Assembly (NCBI GenBank): GCA_006247105.1
Contig: CM016926.1
Coordinates: 868,001-932,000 of the forward strand
Source: Giardia muris
Lineage: Eukaryota > Fornicata > Diplomonadida > Hexamitidae
Length of the DNA stretch: 64,000 nt
Direction of reading: 5' to 3'
Shown: positions 33,721 through 44,439 of the stretch, in pieces
How the letters are laid out: each line of letters starts with the position of its first letter
Numbering within the stretch: the stretch's first letter is position 1
Made by a program: the position numbers and the translations under genes
The notes under the pieces: model-generated
Database searches by the model: none
Told to the model about the DNA's origin: nothing
What the model saw: the letters and a program-made list of their open reading frames with translations, nothing else

Positions 33721-36700
33721 ATGGCGACTGACCCGAGGGCGAAGTGGTTCACCGCCCGCCTTACGGAGGGCTTCTCGCTCGACCCAGAGCACGCCCCCGA
33801 GATTATAGAGGCGGCGGACTGCGCGAAGGTCTTCCTGGACTTCTTCAGTGCGACCGGGCCTCAGAAGGTTCTTTTCTTCTATGACGGAGATAAGTTACGT
33901 TACACAACCGACGATGAGGTGGCATACCCGGGACGCATCATGTTCTTCGTCCGCCCGACTCTTCGCAACGTCCCTATTGCAAATGCGGAGACGGAGTTCA
34001 CGTGGGCATGCACGGGTGCGGAGACTCTCCCCTCACTTCAGGCGCTTCTCTCGGAGGTGTACATCCCGTTGTTGGAGCGCTCGCCGACATGGGGGAAGTT
34101 GACCTCGAGGACTGTCATCGACGCCTACCTGACCCAGCTGCGGAAGTACATCTGTGCCCTTAAGGAGGCGCAGTGTGTCCTCAACGACCGTTACGACTTC
34201 CGCGTTCCTACGGACAAGGCGCTTCTGACCCTGCCAGTCGACCCCACCCAGATCCAGAAGACCATCTCTGATAACCCCGACCTGGTGGGCTCGGCGGAGC
34301 GTGCTCTGGCCGAAGTGAGTAACCAGATTGAGCTCTTCCTGGCCGAGTCGACTCGCGTGCGTGTCGACGACGATGCATCTGGCCCCGAGACGGAGGTCGT
34401 CTACTGGCGCGCCCGGATGGCGAGCTTTAATGCCGTCCATCAGAAGGTACACGGGATTCCCTGGCTGCAGAGCTGCGTGACCTTACTGCAGAACACCCAG
34501 TCGTCCGTCGTTCAGCGCTGGGTTCGCATCAAGCAGCGCGTCCTCGAAGGCGTCGCAGAGGCGAAGGACAACCTCAAATACCTTTATACCCTCGAGGAGG
34601 TCCTTGACCCGATCTACCGTGCCGAGCCCGCGAAAATCAGCGAGGCAGTCCCCCACCTGATGGATACCGTGAAGAACGTCTACCAAATGGCTCGCTACTA
34701 CTCAACAACCGAGAACATGACCACCCTTCTCGTGAAGATCAGCAATCAGATGATTCGTGCGTGCCGTGATTACCTCCGGACGGAGCCCGACTCGCCTCTT
34801 ATTCCTCGTCCCGGCCTCATCATCCCCGAGCAGAGGCCCGAGACGGCTCCTGCGGATGACGACGAGGACCCTGCGGCCGAAGTGATCGCTTCTCTCAACA
34901 AGAAGCGCCCTTCACCGGACGAGCTCGAGAACATGCCAACGATCTACGATCGCCTTCCAGAGGACATCCTCCAGAAGATTGACGAGTGCATCCAGCTTTC
35001 GCGACGTTACCAGAAGGAGTACCACCGCGTCAAGGCCGAGATGCGCCAAGAGGGCTGCGAGAAGCAGTTCAACTTCTCAGAGTCGGGGATCTTCGGGAAC
35101 TTCGAGCTATTCTGTACGCGTCTCAAGAAGATTGCGGAGATCATCATAACCAACGAGAACTTCTCCTCGCTCCAGCGATCGACCCTCCAAAACCTGCAGT
35201 CGATCCTCGACCAGTCCGACAAGCTCATCGGAACGCTCAGGAAGAAGAGCTACGACCCCGTCAACCACCGCCTGACCCAGTTCGACGCGGATCACGCAGT
35301 CTACATGGAGGGGATTGGGAAGCTTGAGGAGTCGATTAACGCATACGTCGCGGCCGCCTGCAGCGACGAGGACAACACCGTGAACGATATCATTCTCATC
35401 CTTCGCCAGCTCCACATCATCCTCAACCGCCCCGCGCTTCGGGACGTGATCATGAGCCGCTACGAGTTCCTCCTCAACCGGTATGTGGACGAGATCGTCA
35501 AGGTGAAGGCCTACTTCGATGAGAACCGTGACGAGCCTCCGATCCCTCTTGGCTGGTCTCCCGTGGCCGGCCGTCTCGCATGGGTCCGTCTTATCATGCG
35601 ACGGCTTTCAATCGCCTATGAGTTCTTCCGTCGAGTCCAGATCCACATCGAGGACGAGAATGACCCTGCTATCCAGCGAAGTGCGTCGTTCGAGAACCTT
35701 CTCCAGGCGACGACGCATATTGACGAATACCTCCCCCTTCTCTCGTATTACAAGAGCGGGCGCCGCGCCTACAAGATGTACATGAAGCTCGTCAAGCAGC
35801 TTTTCGACTACGAGTCGGCACACCACGACGCCTGGGTCGAGTCGATCTCTTCGCTTCGTGCCTCGCTCCAGGCGACTCTCCTTGTCGAGCACCCTCAGAC
35901 CGGGAAGCTCTACGTCAACTTCGACCGCAAGCTCGCGCTCCTTTGCCGTGAGGTCCATTATCTTCGGCAGCTTAGGGTGGAGATCCCTGAGGCGGCGCTC
36001 GCGATCACGATGCATGAGAGGAGCCTCCTACATTATCGGGACACCCTGCACGACCTCCTTGGAGCTATTGACGAGATCAAGGCCTCAATCAACCCGGCGG
36101 TTGCAGACCTGATGAAGCCCTTGCTGGCACGTCTCAACAAGAAGGTCAGCCCCGGGTTGACCACGCTATGCTGGACGTCGATGTCGATCGGCGGGTACCT
36201 CGACAGCATCCGAGCACAGGTTAAGGACGTTCGCGAGACAATAAAGACGGTCGATGACATCCTCGCCCTTCGGATCTCGACGAACCTCCGCGCGATCTCG
36301 ACAACCTGCCTCCTCCCACTCCTCAAGCGGACAGCGTTCGGGTCTGCGGACGATCCCTCCGAGGGCGGGACCGTCACGCTCAACAACGCGCCTCACTCGC
36401 GCCCCGAGGACGATACGGAGGAGAATGCTCCCTACACGAGCCATAAGATGCGCCTCTTCAGCGCGTACCTCGAGCAGAACACCGGGGCCATGCCATATAA
36501 GCAATACCTCGAGCTTGCACGCCCTCATATCCGCCAGGCCACGGAGTCCATCTACGGTCGCTCCCAGCTCGTCGCGATCGCGGTCATCGACATCGTCATT
36601 GCGATCACGTCGCGATACGTCCATTCTCCCGATTCAGAGCATGCGGCTATGCTCTCAGAGATCGTGACGGGGGCGATTCAGAGCTGCTTCTCTCCGGCAG

Positions 36701-39700
36701 AGCCTCTTGGGCGCCAGCTTTCGCGCTCGAGCTCCAGTGTCGGGTTGATGAGCGGGCAAGGGCTGACGGAGTCCGACGAGCATCACGGTGGAGGGACTCA
36801 GGAGGCGCTCCCACCCGCCGGGGTCGACGCGGCGACGGTCATCCGGAGTGCGGTCCGAGCCTTTGTGGAGCGCTTCCACGAGAGTACCATCACTGCAGTG
36901 TTCCTTTGCACGGAACGGACTCTCCGGGCGCTCTATCAACGCATCACGATGTATCTTGATCCGTACCAATCCCCGACGATGGACAAGCTTCATAGCTACT
37001 ACGTCCCTGACGCCCTCGTCCTCTGCGACTTCGAGCTCGCGCTTCCGACGACGCGGATCTCTCCTGCGTGGGAGGAGATGCGGAAGGGGGCCGTGGAGCT
37101 CGTCTCGATGGTCATGCAGGTCTCGAAGCGTCTTCCGCGTTGGAATGCGTCAGGAGACTACATGGGGAACGTCCTGACCACCATCCGGCCGATTATCACG
37201 CGGCAGAGCCCCGAGTTCATCGCGACGCAGCTTGCACAGACGATAAACACGACGACACTTGGCTTGACTGGGGAGACCCACGCGCCTATCGGAGATTCGT
37301 CGACGTCGGCACGTGCCGCCTTCGAGAAGTCAGCCTCTCGTTCTTCAAGCCGTGTTGGGACGGCCCGAGGAGGGACCGCCGTTCCGAGCTCGTCTCGAGG
37401 AGCGTCCGGCTCCGATTCCAAGGGGATCTTTGACCGTGCAGAAGCGTTGCCCCAGGCCGAGTCTTTCTATGGAATGCTTGGGCGTTCTCGAACCCTTCTC
37501 AAGCTCCTCGTCGCCCTTAAAGGGGCGTTCAATTCCATCGTCAAGCGGGTAGACGCGTACCTCGGCGTTTTTGATTCCTTTAAGTCCCTCTGGCTTGATG
37601 ACAAGGCCGAGGCGTACAAGAAGTTTATCGACCGGAGGCCTGCACTCTCAGATTTTCTCGTCGAGATCGTCCGTTATGAGGACCTGATGCAGAACGTCCG
37701 ATTGATCCCGACGATGGTCCAGCAAGGGACGTGTGTTTTCTCGACAGAGGCCCTCAAGAACTCCTTGCTCTCGGAAGCGTCGGTCTGGAAGTCGCTCTTC
37801 GCCTCGAACCTGAACGCGCGTGCGCGGCTCGAGCTTTCAACCATGAAGAACTATGTTGGGGAGCTCCAGGCGACTGTTGGGAAGAAGATCGGAGACCTTG
37901 ACGACGTCCGGCAGATCATGATCGCGCTCTCGAAGCTACGGGAGTTGGAGGCGGTCTTCGACCTGAAGATTCAGCCGATTGACGAGATGTACGAGCGGCT
38001 TGAGAGCCATGGGATCAAGATCACGGCCGAGGAGGCGGAGGACCTCTCGGACCTTCGGAATAACCTCCGAAAGCTCCAAGATAGCGCAATCCGGAAGCAG
38101 GACGAGCTGAAGGACCGGGCTCCGACGCTCAAGCAGGAACTCTGCGATGGGATTCAGAAGTTTAAGGAGCGTGTCAAGGCCTTCCATGAGGACTGGGACG
38201 AGAACGGGCCGAACGCGATGGTCATGAAGGATGGGGTCGCAGTGCAGAAGTACTCGCCTCAGCAGGCGGTCCAGCAGCTGAAGACATTCCAGGCGCAGTT
38301 CAATGACATAGAGCAGAAGTGGATCACGTACCAGTCCGGTGAGGAGACGTTCGGGCTCGAGGTCACGATGTATCCGGAGCTGACGACGATAAAGAAGGAC
38401 CTCAAGATGCTGAACAGCCTGTATGGGCTCTACACGGACGTCCTTTCGACGATTGACGGATACTCCGACCAACTCTGGTCAGAACTGAACTTCGACGACA
38501 TTCAGATCCTGATCTCCGATTATCAACAACGCTGTCTTCGCCTTCCGAAGGCGATGCGCGATTGGCAGGCGTACATCGACCTGCAGAAGAAGATCGACGA
38601 CTTCAACACGCTGCTCCCGTTGTTCCAACTGATGTCCCACCCGGCCGTCAAAGAGCGCCATTGGATAGAGATTTCAAAGGTCACCAAGGATCCCTCGCTT
38701 ACTCGGGTTGTCGAGGACCCGGATAACTTCAAGCTGAAGGATTTGCTTGCTGCTAACCCGTTGGCGTATAACGAGGACCTCGAGGAGATATGCTCTGCAG
38801 CAACGAAGGAGACGGAGATCGAGGAGAAGCTCGGCCAGGTCCGTGCCCAGTGGCAGGAGCAGAACTTCACCTTCCAGGAGTTCAAGGCGCGTGGGTTATT
38901 GAACCTGGCACCTTCCGAGACATCGGAGCTTATCGTCATGCTTGAGGACTCCCAGATGCTGCTTTCCTCGCTCGTCTCGAACCGCTTCAACAAGCCCTTC
39001 AAGGAGGAGCTGTCGCAATGGGTGAAGCGGCTCTCCACCCTTGATGAGATCCTGATTCTTTGGCTTCAGGTCCAACAGAGTTGGATTTACCTCGAGGCCG
39101 TCTTCTCGGGAGGCGATATCTCGCGCCAGCTGCCCGCCGAGGCCAAGCGCTTTAGTCAGATCGATAAGTCCTGGGTCAAGATAATGACGACAGCCGTTAC
39201 AACTCCGAACTGCATTCACCTCACGAGTGTGGATGATACGCTTAAGTCCTTGCTCCCATACCTGATTGAGCAGCTCGAGCTGTGTCAGAAGTCGCTTTCG
39301 GGCTATCTGGAGCAGAAGCGGAACCTCTTCGCTCGTTTCTATTTCGTCTCGGATCCGGTCCTCTTGGAAATCCTTGGCCAGCAATCTGACCCCTCGTCTA
39401 TCCAGCCACACCTCCTTAGCATCTTCGATTCCATCTACATGCTCGACTTCGACCGCGTAAAGCGGAATAATGTCGTTGCGATGAACGACCGTTCCGGAGA
39501 GAAGGTCCAACTGTCAACGATCGTGGAGGCAAAGGGGTCTGTCGAGGACTGGCTCAACGACCTTATTAAGGTTATGCAGCGTTCCCTTAAGGACATCATC
39601 CGGAATGCCGCCGCAGATCTCACGAAGCCTGACGTCTCCGTCCAGGAGATTTTCGAGACCTACCCGGCCCAGGTCACCCTTCTCTGTATTCAGATGATGT

Positions 39701-40506
39701 GGACGATCTGGATCGAGTCTGGGCTTCGGCAGGTCCGGACGGACAAGAAGATCATGCAGGCGACGCTCAAGCGTGTCAACGCCCTTCTGCAGACGCTCGT
39801 GTCGATTACGCTCCAGGACTTGAACAAGCGGCAGCGGACGAACGTGGAGACCCTCGTCACGATCCATGTGCACCAGCGGGACGTGTCCGAGGAGTTAACC
39901 AACGCGAAGATCAAGTCTCCCACGGACTTCGAATGGTTGAAGCAGACCCGCTTCTATTGGAGTACCGATACGGATAATTGTAAGATCCAGATTACAGACA
40001 TCGATTTCACGTACCAGAACGAGTACTTGGGGGTTAACGAGCGGCTCGTCATCACCCCTTTGACCGATCGCTGCTATATCACCCTTGCTCAAGCCATTGG
40101 GATGTACCTGGGTGGTGCTCCTGCAGGCCCTGCAGGGACAGGGAAGACGGAGACCGTCAAGGACTTAGGGAAAACCCTTGGGATGTATGTCGTCGTCTTT
40201 AATTGCTCGGACCAGATGGATTACAAGGGTCTTGGGAAGATTTACCGTGGGATTGCCCAGACCGGCTGTTATGGAGATTTCGACGAGTTCAATCGTATTG
40301 ACTTATCAGTCCTGTCGGTTTCTGCTCAGCAGATCCAATGCGTCCTTTCGGCCGTCAAGGAACGTAAGAAGACGTTCTTGTACACGGATGGCTGCGTCAT
40401 CTCGTTGATCCCAAGCTGCGGGATCTTCATCACGATGAATCCAGGGTATGCTGGGCGTCAAGAGCTCCCGGAGAATCTGAAGGCCCTCTTCCGTTCCGTT
40501 GCTATG
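33721..40506 (+). CDS. Outer-arm dynein heavy chain, 5' exon (tail to AAA1)
   Basis: 2262 codons of an axonemal heavy chain of the outer-arm beta/gamma type. The first 1900 residues are the tail and linker (helical, with DHC_N1 and DHC_N2-like segments). AAA1 follows with Walker A GPAGTGKT at 2136-2143, then NCSDQMDYKGLGKI, CYGDFDEFNRI (Walker B) and ITMNPGYAGRQELPENLKALFRSVAM. A normal heavy chain would continue for about 2000 more residues through AAA2-AAA6. Here coding similarity ends exactly at 40506, where a splice-donor-like ATATGTT starts; the open frame runs to 40590 but gives unrelated residues. In G. intestinalis outer-arm heavy chains are encoded in separate pieces joined by trans-splicing, and this is the same arrangement. 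Confidence 0.9.
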
Positions 40507-40555
40507 ATATGTTGTGCGTTTCACCCCGTTGTGTGTTGTGTGTTCCTTTTCTCAA
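40507..40555 (+). other. 5' half of a split (trans-spliced) intron
   Basis: It begins ATATGTT, one base from the Giardia donor GTATGTT, giving an AT- instead of GT- start. A GT-rich stretch follows (TGTGCG, GTTGTGTGTTGTGTGT) that could pair with the partner half. It ends with TCCTTTTCTCAA at 40544-40555, 11 of 12 positions of the 3'-processing motif TCCTTTACTCAA known from Giardia split introns and noncoding RNAs. Donor and motif are 37 nt apart and lie exactly where dynein homology stops. The partner half with branch point/acceptor and the downstream exon is outside the window. Confidence 0.85.
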
Positions 40556-41192
40556 GCATTGGCTTCAACTTAATCTCGATGAACGTCTGAAGGCTTGCCC
40601 AATCCGAGGCTTCAAGCCGAATGACTGGTCCGTGGTCGGTGGGCTTTTCCTGGAAGAAGACGTCATCTTCTTGGTGTTTAAGCCTAGTGTCGCTATTACT
40701 ATCATTCTTATTCGTCTTCTTCAAGGTGAACATGTTGCGAAGCCTTTGGTACAAGTGTGAAGGCAATGTGAGCTCAACAAAGGCAAGGATTGAGGAGTAG
40801 CTAAACTGATAATGCGGTTCATAGTCGGGGATTGACAGAGTGCTCAATATCAGCCTAAAGAGCTCAAGTAACTCGTTTCCTTGAGTGATAGCATAACCGT
40901 CTCCTAGTACATTCAGAAGCAACTGCGTGTTCTTATATCCAATGGAAATTAACGGGGTCAATAGGGGGTCATAACCGATGAAACACCCGGGAATCTCATG
41001 ATCGACTAGATCCCAATGACAAAAGAGCTGCTCGACCTCTTTGCTCCTTTCCAGCTCCAGTTGCTCCGGAGATGCGTACTCGATAATATAATCGTCTAGT
41101 GATATGCCAGGCCGTGGCTCGGTCGAGATTGTGCTCGACCCTCTTCGTTCGATATGCACCCTGAACTTTGATCCACAACTATACCACTGCAT
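40521..41192 (-). CDS. Hypothetical protein overlapping the split intron
   Basis: A 223-residue protein using ATG 41192 (after GGAGGAAAAA). It is compositionally normal, with a DEYIIEY-like acidic patch and a helical middle (ELLELFRLILSTLSIPDYE), but no domain was recognised. Its last dozen codons are antisense to the dynein split-intron segment, including the processing motif; the final residues (NTQHTTG) may thus be constrained by the RNA on the other strand rather than by protein function. Confidence 0.65.
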   Translation of the reverse strand: MQWYSCGSKFRVHIERRGSSTISTEPRPGISLDDYIIEYASPEQLELERSKEVEQLFCHWDLVDHEIPGCFIGYDPLLTPLISIGYKNTQLLLNVLGDGYAITQGNELLELFRLILSTLSIPDYEPHYQFSYSSILAFVELTLPSHLYQRLRNMFTLKKTNKNDSNSDTRLKHQEDDVFFQEKPTDHGPVIRLEASDWASLQTFIEIKLKPMLEKRNTQHTTG

Positions 41193-41335
41193 TTTTTCCT
41201 CCCTTCTCCCTCCCCTTGTCCTTCTTTTTCTTCTCTTCATCAGAATACCCACTCTTTACTACAGTCGAGCCATATAGCCGAGCCGCTCAAGTGCTCACCT
41301 ATTTATAGAATACGCTTGGAACACACCCGGAACAG
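41193..41335. other. Intergenic region between two minus-strand genes
   Basis: 143 bp; a strongly pyrimidine-rich half next to the start of the 40521-41192 gene and an AT-rich half (CTATTTATAG) next to the ankyrin 3' end. No RNA gene seen. Confidence 0.5.
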
Positions 41336-44300
41336 TCACAACACTTCACTATTCAGAAGATCGGCACACTCAATATGCCCCTCCTTCCGAGCGATGGTAT
41401 ATGCATTCAGCCCAAATTCGTTATAATGGCCGCGCTCCACTAATAGCTCCCTCACACAGCCCACATGGCCTTGCTTCGCCGCATACATCAGCGCCGTATA
41501 CCCAAGGACGTCCACCTCGTTAGCTTCCGACAATAAGAGGGAGATAACCTCTGCATGCCCATTACTTGCTGCACACATCAACGGGGTCAATCGCCCACGA
41601 TGTGCCTTTGCCTCATGCTTCAGGAGCAGTTCGATAGCCGCCTTACACCCACCACAGGCAGCATATACCAAGGCCGTATTCCCAGCCGTATCGGTCTGTC
41701 CTGCCTCATGAATGAAATTGTGTATCTCCACCGTGTCGTCCATCGCCGCGGCAGCCATCAGGTGTGTGAACCCACTAATCCCTACCTCACAAGGGGCTAA
41801 ACAACGGACAGACTCACGCCTTCCCGCGAACGCCGCAAACATGATCGCCGTCCATCCCTGTAAGTTCGCTAACCGCGCCTCGCAAAGCAAAAGCGTCGAG
41901 TCATCGATGTCATAGGTCCGCGCAGCGAGCATCAACGCCGTCTCCCCATTGCAAAACGTCCCCGCCTGGTCGATCGCCTCCTCAATCATCCCATGGTCGT
42001 CCGCTAGCGCCGCCTCCATCAACCGCGTGGTCACCTGGCTATTCCGTATGGGTAGCAGAGGAATCCGCACGTCACTGTCGTCCGAGAAGCATGTGAGCGC
42101 CCCCGCCGCTAAGTACGCATACGCTCGGATGTTCGATAGTTCTAACGCAAGTTCGAAGGCGGTCTTCCCCGTACGAGTAGGCGTCATCATCTCAAGAGCA
42201 AGAAGGCGTGGTATCGTCGGATGCCTCTGTTTGATCGCAATCATGAGCGCCGTATCTCCATCCGCATTGAGTAACCCAGCCTCGGCTTCAACCAGAAGGC
42301 CCACCATCTTCTCTTGGCCGAGCCGGACCGCAAGCATAAGTGCCGTCTCTCCGTTATTTGCAGTCATCTTCGCCTCGCTTTCCAATAAGAATCTCGCACA
42401 CTCGAACTGCCCACCGATGACGGCGTACATGAGGGCGGTCTTCCCACTTGTATCCTGACACTGTAGCTGTTGGCGATTACGTTGGATACGTGTGAGGCTT
42501 CCTTGGCACGCAGAAATCATCAGGTTTGTTATGCGTGTTAAACTTTGTTCCATTTCGAGAAGAATTGAGATGCATTCAGTGCTTGCAGAGTATAGTGCGT
42601 GGTGAAGAGCAGTAAGACCATCGTTATCGTACATCCCCGCCTCATGAAGGAGAAAGATCGCGCAGGACCGAGCAAGGACGCTTGCAGACTCCGTCATAGT
42701 CAAAAGACTACCAACTTGTGTCATGGCTGGATGGCCTGGAGTCGCAATTGGGCCTTGAACGGCATGCATGAGTGCCGTACGCCCGCCTTTATCAACCATT
42801 CGTGGCTCCTTCAGTGCCGTCAGCTGGACACAGTTTGCCTTGACGTTGATCGCACCATGCATTGTTGCGGTCAAACCTCTCTCGTCCTGGAGTCCTGTTT
42901 CGTGCAGTAATAGATATGCGGCGTCCCGGTGTCCAGCAATGCAAGCGTACATCAAAGCTGACTTACCATCATTGTCCTGAAGTCCGGACTCAATCAACAA
43001 AAGACGGACCATCGCAACGTTGTTCGTCTCGGCAGCAGCCATTAGTGCGGTCTTCCCATTCCACAGGCGCAGTCCGGCCTCTTGGAGTAAGAGTTTCACG
43101 CATTCCTCATGCCCAGCACCAACAGCGAGGGAGAGAGCGGTCTCATTTCGATAGCTTTGCCCGATCTGCCCCAAATGCATCCGTATGCCATCCACATTCC
43201 CTTCTAATGCAGCCACCATGAGCTCGGTTCTTCCGTATAGTCCTTCGACAGGTTTCCGGGGTTTAAGGACCAATCCTAGGCTATGGGAGAGATTAAACTG
43301 GGCGGCTATCTGGATGAAGATGGAATCCCCCAGGGCGACAACCTCATCAAGCAGGTGAGGGACGAGCTTTAATTCAAGTTCAAGGAGGATTTGGAGCAGT
43401 TCAAAGCCTTGGTCGTCAGGAGTGAAGTGACGCACAGCAAGCAGAAGGGCGGGTTCGCCCGCATTGTTTCTTAGACACTTCTCCGGTTTCGCGAGCTTCT
43501 TAACGGCAGCAAGGTTCTGAGTGCGAACAGCATACATGAGCGCGGTCTCACCCTTGTTATCCTGCATACGCGACTCGGCTGGAATCAGGCTATCGATGAA
43601 CTCTAGCTTGTTAGCACGCACGGCAAGCATTAAGGCTGTCTCGCCCTTCTTCGTCTGATGCCGCTTAGCCGTAGAAGGGTAAGCAGATAGGTCAAGCCCG
43701 AAGACGGCATCAACCATGAGCTCTGTGTAACCGGTCAATCCACTTTCAAGGGGAAGAAGCTTCTGAGCACATTCATGAAGACCAGCAGGAACCGCCACAC
43801 CTTCTATTGCGCAAGACATGACATCTCCGAGAGCAGTTGTCTTATTCCGTGCTTCCATCCCTGCCTCCGTTAGCAGAAGGTCAACACAATGAAGATGTCG
43901 ATGCTTGATGGCAATCATGAGGGCTGTCTCCCCACGCATGTTCTGACGCCCTAGTTCGTCCGTTAGCTCTCGAATACAGTCATCGTACCCAAGCATGGCC
44001 GCAAGAATCAAGGCGGAAGGTTGTTGTCGTCCGGGTTGGCCCTGGTGGCGTTTGAGAGCCTCTACGTCTCGCTTAAGGACAGCCGTCAAAAGTGGATCCA
44101 AATGTGCACACTCAGACCTTTGAGAAGAAAGTAGACGAACGCATGCGGGATGTTCGCGAGCGATGGCCAAGCTCAAGGCGCAAGCTCCGGAACGTGTTGT
44201 CAGCCCAGCTTCTGGAAGGAGAGGCTCCAAACACGCACCGAAGCCCTCCTCGGCGGCGTACATGAGGGCGCTCTTTCCAAGGTTGTTCTGTCTTCCAAGT

Positions 44301-44422
44301 TGGTCGAGGTGTTGATTAAGAAGGGTAATGTCTCCAGACTTGGCAGCAAGCATGAGGTCAGTAGTCCCGTCTCTAGTCCTCCGGAGGTGAGACGCGGCCG
44401 CCCCAATCGCGATCTCCGGCAT
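41336..44422 (-). CDS. Large ankyrin-repeat protein (protein 21.1 type)
   Basis: A 1028-residue protein made almost only of ankyrin repeats, about 25 units, with the family core (GKSALMYAAEEG, GETALMIAIKHR, GYTALMYAAKQG). Several units carry the LLxEAGLxxxxG connector that repeats through the protein. No kinase, RING or membrane part. The start at 44422 lies 17 bp after the stop of the ZNF598-like gene, and the intervening AGTAAAAA both fits a poly(A) signal for that gene and forms the initiator of this one. Presumed scaffold; function unknown. Confidence 0.92.
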   Translation of the reverse strand: MPEIAIGAAASHLRRTRDGTTDLMLAAKSGDITLLNQHLDQLGRQNNLGKSALMYAAEEGFGACLEPLLPEAGLTTRSGACALSLAIAREHPACVRLLSSQRSECAHLDPLLTAVLKRDVEALKRHQGQPGRQQPSALILAAMLGYDDCIRELTDELGRQNMRGETALMIAIKHRHLHCVDLLLTEAGMEARNKTTALGDVMSCAIEGVAVPAGLHECAQKLLPLESGLTGYTELMVDAVFGLDLSAYPSTAKRHQTKKGETALMLAVRANKLEFIDSLIPAESRMQDNKGETALMYAVRTQNLAAVKKLAKPEKCLRNNAGEPALLLAVRHFTPDDQGFELLQILLELELKLVPHLLDEVVALGDSIFIQIAAQFNLSHSLGLVLKPRKPVEGLYGRTELMVAALEGNVDGIRMHLGQIGQSYRNETALSLAVGAGHEECVKLLLQEAGLRLWNGKTALMAAAETNNVAMVRLLLIESGLQDNDGKSALMYACIAGHRDAAYLLLHETGLQDERGLTATMHGAINVKANCVQLTALKEPRMVDKGGRTALMHAVQGPIATPGHPAMTQVGSLLTMTESASVLARSCAIFLLHEAGMYDNDGLTALHHALYSASTECISILLEMEQSLTRITNLMISACQGSLTRIQRNRQQLQCQDTSGKTALMYAVIGGQFECARFLLESEAKMTANNGETALMLAVRLGQEKMVGLLVEAEAGLLNADGDTALMIAIKQRHPTIPRLLALEMMTPTRTGKTAFELALELSNIRAYAYLAAGALTCFSDDSDVRIPLLPIRNSQVTTRLMEAALADDHGMIEEAIDQAGTFCNGETALMLAARTYDIDDSTLLLCEARLANLQGWTAIMFAAFAGRRESVRCLAPCEVGISGFTHLMAAAAMDDTVEIHNFIHEAGQTDTAGNTALVYAACGGCKAAIELLLKHEAKAHRGRLTPLMCAASNGHAEVISLLLSEANEVDVLGYTALMYAAKQGHVGCVRELLVERGHYNEFGLNAYTIARKEGHIECADLLNSEVL

Positions 44423-44439
44423 GCGTTTTTACTTGGGGG

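Noticed and set aside
41193..41240. Pyrimidine tract (CTTCTCCC, CTTTTTCTTC) considered as an intron acceptor tract
   Set aside because: Giardia introns do not use such tracts and no donor or branch point is nearby.
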